Source of the DNA: Acidobacteriota bacterium
GTDB lineage: Bacteria; Acidobacteriota; Blastocatellia; RBC074
Direction: 5' to 3'
NCBI GenBank assembly: GCA_016196035.1
Contig: JACPYM010000018.1
Span: 1-63,066, forward strand
Length of the DNA: 63,066 bases
The position numbers were made by a program, and so were the translations under genes. Below, one piece after another: positions 25,107 through 33,101 of the stretch; position 1 is the stretch's first letter; each line of letters opens with the position of its first letter. The notes beneath the pieces are model-generated. The model worked only from the letters and a program-made list of their open reading frames with translations, had not been told where the DNA came from and did no database searches.

Positions 25107-26522
25107 CTATTTCCCGCCATTCACCAATGCGCGCGCCGGTTCCACATCGGGCAGCACTTTGACGCCGGTGGTGAATTTGAACGGCGCCAGTCCCAAACCG
25201 CTGGGGAAAGTCAGTTCGACCATGTAAGCAGTCCAGCCGGTTTTGGGCAGCGGCACCTTGCCGACATATTCGCCATTAGCTTGTGCCGCGAGCGGCGTGC
25301 CTTGCCAACGCGGGCCAATCGAACTCAGCCGGAAATCGCGCGCGCCGCCATTGCTGGCCTGCCAGAGTTTGACTTCGCTGGGCTTGTCCTTGGTGGTCAC
25401 GCGGATGGTGCCGTCCTTTTCGATCTTCCAGTCATATTGCGGGACTGGCGTTTTGTTCAGGAAGGCGTTGTACCAGGCCAGCACGCTGAACCAGGCATCC
25501 GTCCGGCTCAACGAATGATCGCCGTTCGGCACGTAACGCAAGCGGTTGTCGCCCAGCAGATCGCGGTAATAAAACTGCCACGAATCGGGCAGGAAGAACT
25601 GATCGCCCGTCGCATTGATGATGAATTTCGGCAAGGTCAGCCGCTGGCGGTATTCGTATGGCTCCTCGATTTTCATCAACGCCTTGTAACGCGGTGAGTC
25701 TTGCTGATCCATGATGCCCATCAATTCATAATCACCGACGGCGGGCGCGTAATAACCATAGACCGCCAGATGGTGCTGGAACGAAGGAATCATGTTGAGC
25801 AAATCAATCACGATGGGCGCGATGGCGACGACGCGCTTGTCCACGATGGCCGTCGTCCAGGTCGTCCAGCCGCGCTTGGAACCGCCCGCCACGACAAAGC
25901 CATCCACCTTCACGTTGCCGCCCGCCGCGCTGTTACAAAACGCCTGCACCGTATCCAGCGCGCGCACGGCGGCTTTGGTCATCGGCAAGCGCAACGGCCA
26001 TTGATCGTCGCCGCCCTTGATGAACTTGTCCCAGGTGTAAGCGATGATGCCGTCTTCGACGCGCGCGACTTTGTCATCGCTAAACGTCAGCGGCTGGCTC
26101 GGCACCATCTTGAGTTCCGCCACGATGGATTTGGTCAGCGTCGCCACATTCACCAGATTGGCGTCGGGCGCTTTGGGCGCAGGGTTTCCGTTGTTGCCGC
26201 CCGTGATGTAAAGGAATCCGTTGCTGTGTTTGACTTCATCAGGCTTGATAATCGTCAGCCAATGCTTCCAGACCGTGCGATCCACTTCGTTGGGCGCGCG
26301 CCAGGTTTGCGAGGTCAGTTCGATCACGAACGTCTGGTAGCCATTGCCCGGCAACGTGCTGACGAGTTCGTATTTGTAACTCGGATCGGGCGCGGCGACA
26401 TAACGATCCAGCGCGGTCATCTCACTGGCTGCTACGGCGGGGGCAGGTGCTTGCGCAAAGACAGGCGTGGCACACAGTAACAGCAACAGCGTGCGCGTGA
26501 TGGACAACAAAATTTGCTTCAT
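25107..26522 (-). CDS. exported PhoPQ-activated pathogenicity-related (PqaA-like) protein
   Basis: The ATG at 26522 lies eight bases after AGGA and starts a signal peptide (MKQILLSITRTLLLLLCATP, to AQA at 25); an ATG nine bases upstream is possible. In 471 residues it has YELVSTLPGNGYQTFVIELTSQTW, GGNNGNP, the GGSKRGW elbow with Ser215, IAPIVIDLLNM, NATGDQFFLPDSW (candidate Asp) and YVPNGDHSL (candidate His). This is the PqaA/PhoPQ-regulated alpha/beta-hydrolase-like family (PF10142). Function in the family is poorly known; a periplasmic hydrolase is likely. It is divergent from the next gene and shares the palindrome-bearing gap with it. Confidence 0.88.
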   Translation of the reverse strand: MKQILLSITRTLLLLLCATPVFAQAPAPAVAASEMTALDRYVAAPDPSYKYELVSTLPGNGYQTFVIELTSQTWRAPNEVDRTVWKHWLTIIKPDEVKHSNGFLYITGGNNGNPAPKAPDANLVNVATLTKSIVAELKMVPSQPLTFSDDKVARVEDGIIAYTWDKFIKGGDDQWPLRLPMTKAAVRALDTVQAFCNSAAGGNVKVDGFVVAGGSKRGWTTWTTAIVDKRVVAIAPIVIDLLNMIPSFQHHLAVYGYYAPAVGDYELMGIMDQQDSPRYKALMKIEEPYEYRQRLTLPKFIINATGDQFFLPDSWQFYYRDLLGDNRLRYVPNGDHSLSRTDAWFSVLAWYNAFLNKTPVPQYDWKIEKDGTIRVTTKDKPSEVKLWQASNGGARDFRLSSIGPRWQGTPLAAQANGEYVGKVPLPKTGWTAYMVELTFPSGLGLAPFKFTTGVKVLPDVEPARALVNGGK

Positions 26523-26603
26523 GTTCTTCATTCCTATTTGCGAAAAGGTTGGATTGGATTTGTGGCGCAAGCATACGCCAAGCTTTTCGGGGATGCCAGT
26601 TGC

Positions 26604-26717
26604 AAACCTGGGTACGCATCGCTGCCAGTGTGCAGTCTCGGCGGCAGGCAGCTTCCTTCCGGCAGGAAACCGTCTCTGGCCGAGACTGCACACTGGCAGC
26701 GGTGCGTACCCAGGTTT
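26604..26717. repeat. palindromic repeat (family D), copy 2
   Basis: Inverted arms AAACCTGGGTACGCATCGCT / GCGGTGCGTACCCAGGTTT surround a loop containing GCAGCTTCCTTCCGGCAGGA, closely matching the copy at 7877-7983 throughout. It lies between divergent genes. Confidence 0.88.
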
Positions 26718-26814
26718 CATTGCCGCCGTGTACAAACGCGGCGAATTCCGGTAAACACTGCTTGCACGCAGCATCCAAACAGATGCCAATTTCGCCGAGG
26801 AAAGAGAGACTGCC

Positions 26815-28017
26815 ATGAAGTTTCAGGCTCGTTCGATGTTCTGGTTGATTGGATTGCTTTGGCTGACGAACGCAACCGTCAGCCTGGCCCAATCCAATCC
26901 GCAGGGCACGCCGCCCACCAAAGCGCCCACACCAGCCGTCAGCCCAACGCCCACGCCCGTCCCCTTGCCCGACAGTTTGTCTGCCGCCGAGTTTTCGCGG
27001 CTTAGCCGTGAATTGTCCGAAGAAGGCGGCTATTTCTTCTCTGACAATTTCACCTCGAACGAAACCTCGTACCTGCATATCGTGGACAAGCTGCGCCAAC
27101 TCAGCGCAGTGGGCGGCGCCTATCTCGGCGTAGGCCCCGAACAGAATTTCACCTACATCGCCAAGCTGCGCCCGCGCATCGCGTTTCTGCTCGACATTCG
27201 CCGCCAAGCCATCATTCAGCACTTGATGTACAAAGCGATCTTTCAACTGTCGCCGGCGCGTCCGCAGTTTCTGGCCTTGCTGTTGAGCCGTCCGCTGCCC
27301 AAAGAAAAAGCGCCCGCCGCCGATGCGCCGCTCAATGAATTGATGGCGCTGCTGGTCAAAACGCCCGCCGATGAAAAGGCGTATGCCGCCAATCTGGCGC
27401 TGCTGCGCAAGACGATTGTCGAAGACTTTCAATATCCGTTGTCCGCGCCAGACGTGGCGAGTCTGGAATACATTTACAAGAGTTTCCGCACCGATGGCCT
27501 GGAGATCGCCTTTCGGATGGATGGCGCGTGGAGCACCTACTTCCCTTCGTTGCAAGAGATGCTGACAGCGACCGATTTGCGCGGCCAGCAAGGTAACTTT
27601 CTGACGAGCGTCGAAGACTATGAATTCGTGCGCGGTCTGCATACCAAAAATCTGATCATCCCGGTCGTCGGCGATTTCGCGGGCAAACAGGCCATCGCGG
27701 GCATCGGCGCTTACTTGCGCAACCACGGGTTGACAGTGGCGGCTTATTACACTTCGAACGTCGAGCAATACCTGTTCGACAACGACGTGTTCACTCACTT
27801 CGCCAACAACGTGCGCAAGCTGCCGCTGACGGACAAGAGCCTGTTCATTCGCGCCGTCTTCAATATGCGCTACTCGCATCCGGCGCGGTTGCCTGGACAT
27901 CTTTCGACGACGGTGCTGCAATCAATGCCCGTGTTTCTGAAAGATTTCGACGCGGGGCAATATAAAAACTACTACGACCTGATCGTCACGAATTACATCG
28001 CGGCGGATAAACCCTGA
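26815..28017 (+). CDS. exported LIC_10091-like protein
   Basis: The 400-residue product begins with a signal peptide (to SLAQ, 26) and a Pro/Thr-rich spacer (PTKAPTPAVSPTPTPVP). The folded part has SRELSEEGGYFFSDNFTSNE, YLGVGPEQNFTYIAKLRPRIAFLLDIRRQA and FLTSVEDYEFVRGLHTKNLIIPVVGDFAG, a methyltransferase-like alpha/beta arrangement like that of the Leptospira LIC_10091 protein family. The role is not known; an exported enzyme or binding protein is likely. It is divergent from the PqaA-like gene. The start codon has a GAGGAAAGAGAG stretch upstream. Confidence 0.75.
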   Translation: MKFQARSMFWLIGLLWLTNATVSLAQSNPQGTPPTKAPTPAVSPTPTPVPLPDSLSAAEFSRLSRELSEEGGYFFSDNFTSNETSYLHIVDKLRQLSAVGGAYLGVGPEQNFTYIAKLRPRIAFLLDIRRQAIIQHLMYKAIFQLSPARPQFLALLLSRPLPKEKAPAADAPLNELMALLVKTPADEKAYAANLALLRKTIVEDFQYPLSAPDVASLEYIYKSFRTDGLEIAFRMDGAWSTYFPSLQEMLTATDLRGQQGNFLTSVEDYEFVRGLHTKNLIIPVVGDFAGKQAIAGIGAYLRNHGLTVAAYYTSNVEQYLFDNDVFTHFANNVRKLPLTDKSLFIRAVFNMRYSHPARLPGHLSTTVLQSMPVFLKDFDAGQYKNYYDLIVTNYIAADKP

Positions 28018-28054
28018 GCGGCATTACCGTCGTTTCTCTTCTTCAAAACAACTC

Positions 28055-28129
28055 TCCCACGAAGCGACACGAAGGGGACACGAAGGTGCTGCAATATCCT
28101 TCGTGTCCCCTTCGTGTCGCTTCGTGGGA
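28055..28129. terminator. long perfect hairpin between convergent genes
   Basis: Arms of 32 bases, beginning TCCCACGAAGCGACACGAAG, pair perfectly around an 11-base loop (TGCTGCAATAT). It is probably a repeat of another palindrome family and may act as a bidirectional terminator for the genes ending at 28017 and 28138. Confidence 0.75.
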
Positions 28130-28137
28130 AAAATGAT

Positions 28138-29451
28138 TTAGGCCAATTCCAACCCGCGCATCGTGCCCGTGCTGCTGGCGAATTTATCCGCCTCGATGCC
28201 CAGCCGTTGCAGCACATTCACGAACAGATTCGGCAGCGGGTAATTGCGTTCGCGGTCAAACGCCAGATGCTGTCCGTGCTTGAAACCGCCGCCCGCAAAC
28301 AACGTCGGCAAATTCGTCGTCACGTGCGTATTCGCATCGCCCATGTTCGTGCCGTAAAGAATCATCGTGCGATCAAGCAGCGTGTCGTCGCCTTCTTGGC
28401 GCGCTTTCAAATCAGTGAACAGTTTGTCGAGCGCCCGCATTTGCAAGCGATCCGCCAATTCGTGTTGCCGCAATTTCTCAGGGTTTCTGCCGTGGTGCGA
28501 AATCGCGTGGTAGCTGTCGCTCATCGTTTCGCCGCCGATGGTAATCGCGGGCGAATTCACGCTGTCGAGCATCAACGCCACCAGCCGCGTCGAATCGGTC
28601 TCGAACGCGAGCGTGGCGAGGTCGTACATCAAACGCACTTTTTCAAAGTAATCGCGCGGCGCGGCGGTATCTGCCGGACATTGCGCGCTGACGACAGGCT
28701 TGGGCTTCTGCTCCCATTCGGCGGCTTGGCCCAAACGTTTTTCGAGGTCGCGCACGCCGGTCATATATTGATCCAACCGTTCGCGGTCACGCGCACCGAC
28801 GTTGCTTTGCAGGCGGCGCGTCTGTTCGGCCACGCTATCCATCACGCTTTGTCCCAACGCCAGCCGCCGCACTTGCGCTTCGACTTCAGCGGGCGTGCCG
28901 GTGACGAACATGCGTTTGAAAATTTCCGATGGTTTCTCTTCGCAAGGAATCAACACGCCGCCGCTCGTCCACGAAAGGCTGTGCTGACCTGCCTGAATGT
29001 TGACGCCAAGCGTGAGCGACGGGAAGCGCGTCTGATTGCCGATGTGTTCCGCCGCGAATTGATCGAGCGAGATCGTATTGCGAAAGCCGCCGCTCGATGG
29101 GTGTGGCGCGGCAGTCAGGAAGCAATTATCCGCCGGATGCCCCGCGTCTACGTCAGGATGCGAGACGCCGCTGAAGACTGTGAACGCCTGGCGATGCGCG
29201 CGCAACTCTTCCAGGTAAGGCGAGAGTTGGTAGTTGAAGCCTTTGGCATCCGCCGCCGGAAAGAACTTCGACGGCAGCACGCCGAGATTGTTGCAAATCG
29301 CCAAGAAGCGGCGCGGCACGGCGTTGCTTTCGGCGCGCGCAAACGCCGGCAGCATCGCATCGAGTAAGGGCAGCGAAAGCGCGACACCAGTTCCGCGCAA
29401 AAAGCTGCGGCGGGCAAAGGTGGTTTGAGTTGCAATGCTCATGGTCTTCAT
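28138..29451 (-). CDS. DUF1552 family protein with Tat signal
   Basis: The ATG at 29451 follows GAGGGAGGCTTCACC and starts [20 protein letters not shown], a twin-arginine export signal (R14, R15). The 437-residue protein has [35 protein letters not shown] and [26 protein letters not shown], the usual DUF1552 pattern. These proteins are secreted partners of the DUF1592 cytochromes and often lie immediately downstream of them; the partner in this window is 11 kb away on the other strand. They resemble sulfatase/phosphatase-type folds, but no activity is proven. The protein seems intact. Confidence 0.9.
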   Translation of the reverse strand: MKTMSIATQTTFARRSFLRGTGVALSLPLLDAMLPAFARAESNAVPRRFLAICNNLGVLPSKFFPAADAKGFNYQLSPYLEELRAHRQAFTVFSGVSHPDVDAGHPADNCFLTAAPHPSSGGFRNTISLDQFAAEHIGNQTRFPSLTLGVNIQAGQHSLSWTSGGVLIPCEEKPSEIFKRMFVTGTPAEVEAQVRRLALGQSVMDSVAEQTRRLQSNVGARDRERLDQYMTGVRDLEKRLGQAAEWEQKPKPVVSAQCPADTAAPRDYFEKVRLMYDLATLAFETDSTRLVALMLDSVNSPAITIGGETMSDSYHAISHHGRNPEKLRQHELADRLQMRALDKLFTDLKARQEGDDTLLDRTMILYGTNMGDANTHVTTNLPTLFAGGGFKHGQHLAFDRERNYPLPNLFVNVLQRLGIEADKFASSTGTMRGLELA

Positions 29452-29565
29452 ACGGTGAAGCCTCCCTCTAATTGTGACTATTAAGTCGCGGCAAGAATCG
29501 CTGATTTCACTGCCCGTGGCAACTTTACCGGAGCAAAATAACACGCCGACCTACAATCACCCCGC

Positions 29566-30516
29566 TCAAACGATCCGGTCAAGCAACGCTTCACCCGCTG
29601 CATAGCGCCGCAAATTCTCCAGAAAATGCCGCGCCTGCCGCGCGCGTTCGTTGCTGTGCCCGCCGCCTGTGTGCGGCGTGATGAAACAATTCGGTGCGGC
29701 CCACAATGGATGAGCGGGCGGCAGCGGTTCGGGGTCGGTCACGTCCAGATAGGCGGCGGCCAGATGGTTGGCTTGCAGGGCCGCAAGCAGCGCATCCTGA
29801 TCCACGGTGCTGCCGCGTCCGATGTTGTAAAACAGCGCGCCGGGTTTGAGCGCTTGCAGGCGTTCGGCGTTGACGAAATGGCGCGTGGCCGCGCTGGCGG
29901 GCAGGATGTTGATCAGGTGATCGGTTTGCGGCAGGTATGCGGGCAGGGCCGCTGCGGTGATGATCGGGATGGATTCGTGGCCGGTGGGCTGGCGGCGCAG
30001 GGCGATGAGGTTCAGGCGCAGCGGCGTCAGCAACTCAACCAAGCGCCGGGCAATCGCGCCATAACCCAACAACAAGACCGTCTGCCCGTTCAGCAAATAC
30101 GCTTGCGCGCGCAATTCGGTGTACCGCCAGGCCCGCGCGCCATTTTGTTCCGCGACGGCCTGCGGGATGCGGCGCGCCAGGCTCAGCATCATCGCCAGGA
30201 CGTGTTGCGCGCAGGGTTCATCAAAGACGCTGGAACTGTTGGTGAAGGCGATGCCGCGCTGTTGCAACGCGACGCGAATCTCGGCGTGGTCGTAGCGTTC
30301 GTAACCGGCACTGTCCAGATGCACCCAACGCAAATTGGCCGCGCGCGGAAACAATTCTACTGGCGGTTGTCCCAGCAGAATGTCAGCCTCGGCTAAAAAT
30401 GCTTCGGCGGTTTCGTCGTCCCGCACGCACACCAACTCATGTTCAGTGGTGCCCGCGCGTAACAACACCAAGGTGGCGTCGTCATACTTCACATTGCTCC
30501 AAATTTTCAGCCCCAT
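29566..30516 (-). CDS. D-2-hydroxyacid dehydrogenase (NAD-dependent)
   Basis: The start at 30516 has AAGGAATCT ahead and gives a 316-residue protein. It has the D-isomer-specific fold: NSSSVFDEPCAQHVLAMML, the Rossmann loop GYGAIA at 151-156, and the catalytic set Arg234 (GRGS), Glu263 and His282 (TPHTGG). The family includes phosphoglycerate, glyoxylate and lactate dehydrogenases; substrate cannot be told here. A cytoplasmic enzyme. No evident co-transcribed partner; the 114-base gap to the DUF1552 gene makes a shared transcript possible. Confidence 0.9.
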   Translation of the reverse strand: MGLKIWSNVKYDDATLVLLRAGTTEHELVCVRDDETAEAFLAEADILLGQPPVELFPRAANLRWVHLDSAGYERYDHAEIRVALQQRGIAFTNSSSVFDEPCAQHVLAMMLSLARRIPQAVAEQNGARAWRYTELRAQAYLLNGQTVLLLGYGAIARRLVELLTPLRLNLIALRRQPTGHESIPIITAAALPAYLPQTDHLINILPASAATRHFVNAERLQALKPGALFYNIGRGSTVDQDALLAALQANHLAAAYLDVTDPEPLPPAHPLWAAPNCFITPHTGGGHSNERARQARHFLENLRRYAAGEALLDRIV

Positions 30517-30733
30517 AGATTCCTTGTCTCTCTGTCGTGAGTGTGTTGACAAGTGGGCCAAAGACAACCCGGCTACGGTTTCCCCGGCATAGCGTTGCAG
30601 CCACCTTCAGCCATCAACGCTTTGCGGCAAGTTGGGTTGCTTTGGCTTGATTGAAACCACTGAAGTCCGCGCGATGGTACGTCACTCTTGCTGCGCAAAC
30701 AATAATTGCTTGCTGTAAATTTTTCGGTGACGG

Positions 30734-30843
30734 CAGTTCAGAGTTCACGCTTCAGCGTGTGAGTGGCGGCCCGCAGCACGCTGAAGCGTGAACTCTGAAC
30801 GTTTGTGGCGGCCCGCAGACACGCTGAAGCGTGAACTCTAACG
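30734..30843. repeat. palindromic repeat (family A), three half-units
   Basis: The word GAGTTCACGCTTCAGCGTG occurs at 30740-30758 and inverted at 30776-30796 and 30820-30840, with GGCGGCCCGCAG between. It lies within a 700-base gap, 30517-31217, that otherwise shows no gene I can support. Confidence 0.85.
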
Positions 30844-31217
30844 TTTGTTCCCCTTCCACCCCCGAATTATTTACAGCAAGAATAATTGCGAAGAGAAAAA
30901 TGCCTCGTCACAAGTGAATGATTAAAGTGCAATTGCCGTTTTTGCGGCGGTCGAATAAATGTAGCGCTTCAACGCAAAAGGATATTTATGAAGTGCGAGG
31001 TAAGACGATGTTGTACTGCTAGACCAAAAATCTTGCCTGCGCTAACCGCCTTTGTTTCTTGCACGATAACCATTGCCTGCGTTCACTTGGTAACCGCTAA
31101 GCGGTGGTTCATTACTGCCAGGCACATGCCTTGCACTTGTCTGCCGCGAAGTCAGGTACTTCACTAGAGCAGAAGTTAAGGGAAAATCCACAAGGGAAGT
31201 TATTTCGGAGGTATCAG

Positions 31218-32318
31218 ATGAAAAACACCAGAACGCTTCAATTACTGTTGGCCGCATTGACTGTCCTCGCGTTGGGCTTGCCCGCCGTGGCACAGCAATC
31301 GGAAACAACGACCGAGAAACAACAACAAGAGACGACGAAGACTGCGAACAGGACGGCTCAGGTCAGTGCCGGGCAGAGGCAAAAAATCAGCGGCGTCATT
31401 CTGCGGCAGGAAGGCGACAACCTCTTCGTGCGTGATTATCAAGGCGCCGAATACACCGTAAGCGTGAACAATTCGACCAAGCTCAGAGAACGCAAGAGCA
31501 ATCCGTTCCGGGGCGCGAAAAAATATCAAACTTCCGATCTCTCGCGCGGCTTGGCCGTGGAGGTCGAAGGGCGCGGCAACGAGGCCGGTGCGTTGGTCGC
31601 CGATCAAATCAAATTCAGCGAGACTGAACTGCGCACCGCGAGTTCCATCGTTTCGATGGTGACGCCGGTCGAAGGGCGCGTGGCGGTGACGGAAAACCGC
31701 GTGACCATGGCCGAACAAAACGCCCAGCGTCTGTCAGGCCAACTCGAAGAATTGAGCGCTGTCGCCAATATGGCGAACGGCGGCGCGAAAGCGGCGCAGG
31801 AAACGGCTGACAAAGCCATGACGACGGCGACGGACGCGTTGTCATCGGCCAAGTCCGCTAATGAGCGCATTACCACCACGACTGAGAATTTGAACAATCG
31901 CATCACGACCTTGGACGATTATGAGGCGGCCAAAACCGTGACCTTGAACTTCAAGGTCGGTAGCGCCGTGCTGTCCAAGGATGCCAAAGCCGCCTTGGAT
32001 GAAATCGCCGAGCAGGCGAAGACTGAAAAAGGCTTTGTCATTCAAGTCGCCGGTTTCGCTTCCGCCGATGGCAATGAAGCGCTCAATCGCCGTCTGAGCC
32101 AACGCCGCGCGGAAGCCGTGATGAGTTACCTGATCGAAAACCACGACATTTCGCAACGCCGCATCGTGACGCCGCTGGGTTTTGGGGAAGCCCGCCCAGC
32201 CGCCGACAATGCCACGCGTGAAGGGCGCAAAGAAAACCGCCGTGTCGAAGTCGCGATTCTCGTGAACAAGGGCCTGACGCCAGCGACGACGACTTCGAGC
32301 CTTACTCCGCAACAGTAG
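31218..32318 (+). CDS. OmpA-family peptidoglycan-binding protein with N-terminal DUF5666-like domain
   Basis: GGAGGTATCAG leads to the ATG at 31218. The 366-residue protein has a signal peptide (to VAQQ, 27), a small beta domain at 52-135 (ISGVILRQEGDNLFVRDYQG, DUF5666-like), a coiled-coil stretch at 145-235 rich in Ala/Glu/Thr, and an OmpA C-terminal domain from 240 (TLNFKVGSAVLSKDAKAALDE). The peptidoglycan-binding motif is visible in NRRLSQRRAEAV and ENRRVEVAI. It is likely anchored to the outer membrane or free in the periplasm, tying the wall to the envelope. A clear terminator follows. Confidence 0.88.
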   Translation: MKNTRTLQLLLAALTVLALGLPAVAQQSETTTEKQQQETTKTANRTAQVSAGQRQKISGVILRQEGDNLFVRDYQGAEYTVSVNNSTKLRERKSNPFRGAKKYQTSDLSRGLAVEVEGRGNEAGALVADQIKFSETELRTASSIVSMVTPVEGRVAVTENRVTMAEQNAQRLSGQLEELSAVANMANGGAKAAQETADKAMTTATDALSSAKSANERITTTTENLNNRITTLDDYEAAKTVTLNFKVGSAVLSKDAKAALDEIAEQAKTEKGFVIQVAGFASADGNEALNRRLSQRRAEAVMSYLIENHDISQRRIVTPLGFGEARPAADNATREGRKENRRVEVAILVNKGLTPATTTSSLTPQQ

Positions 32319-32425
32319 ATTGAAGCGCCCCTAGTGGGTATTAGCAGCAGGCACGGTGCGGGAACATCCGTGATGATTCAACACCGTGCCTGTTGCCTGG
32401 TGCCTTGATCTACCAAGCGAAAATA

Positions 32426-32468
32426 AAGGGACAAGCGGCCGCAGGGTCGCTTGTCCCTTTTGGCTTTT
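32426..32468 (+). terminator. rho-independent terminator of the OmpA-family gene
   Basis: Arms AAAGGGACAAGCG (32426-32438) and CGCTTGTCCCTTT (32448-32460) form a 13-base stem around GGCCGCAGG, followed by a T-rich tract (TTGGCTTTTTTG). Upstream at 32349-32396 is another small palindrome, AGGCACGGTG / CACCGTGCCT. Confidence 0.88.
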
Positions 32469-32850
32469 TTGCCAACCGCTTTTTCTTCGTCACTGCCCGC
32501 CCGCTGAAAGCAGCCTTGCTGCTAAGCCAACCCGCTTGCCAACACTCCGCCTAACGCACCGCCGCAAGCTCTTGTTACATCTGCGTGGTTTGCCTGTGGC
32601 TAACACCCTGGAAGCTTTTCGGCATAGATTCCGAAAATTCAGAAATATTCAGAAATATGGAAGCTCAAGTTCGGCTTTGGCTGGCTAAGTATCCTAGTTT
32701 CAACCAGCCCTCCGCCTGGTTTGTATGGCACAGAGATTGAAATAAATCGTGCGATAAACTTTCCACCATTTGATAGATACCATCGCAGCACGGCTGCCAT
32801 GGCGCGACCGATTCAAAGCTCCATCACGGCATCATTGCGTTTGACTCTGA
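32469..32850. other. gene-free interval before the TonB receptor
   Basis: No gene or structured repeat is supported here. The open frames are short and lack ribosome sites. Confidence 0.5.
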
Positions 32851-33028
32851 TAGGACTTACGCAAAAGCCGGAAATTTGCCACAGAGGCACCGAGACACAG
32901 AGCAAGAGAGAGTTTACCAGTCAGGCGGGCCTTTCCTCTGTGACTCTGTGACTCTGTGACTCTGTGACTCTGTGACTCTGTGACTCTGTGACTCTGTGCC
33001 TCTGTGGCAATGGTTCTGCGTAAGTCCT
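32851..33028. mobile_element. MITE-like element with AGGACTTACGCA ends, copy 2
   Basis: Perfect 12-base terminal inverted repeats AGGACTTACGCA / TGCGTAAGTCCT enclose TTGCCACAGAGGCACCGAG arms and, between them, a tandem array of seven 8-base units (TGACTCTG) at 32941-32996. It ends about 70 bases before the TonB receptor's start. Confidence 0.8.
32941..32996. repeat. short tandem repeat, 7 x TGACTCTG
   Basis: Seven exact copies of TGACTCTG occupy 56 bases, inside the MITE-like element. The unit is homologous to the inner arm CTCTGTG word, so it probably grew by slippage of that arm. Confidence 0.92.
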
Positions 33029-33101
33029 GTCTGAATGTAAAGGGCGAGCGTTGCTTAAGTCGGCTGCACGTCCACGTCCACGTCACGAAAAGGAACTCAC
33101 C

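Noticed and set aside
28055-28129. Considered as a small RNA gene
   Set aside because: The perfect hairpin without an obvious promoter fits a repeat or terminator better.
32941-32996. Possible CRISPR-like array
   Set aside because: The 8-base units are contiguous without spacers, so this is a slippage tandem repeat; no cas genes are present.
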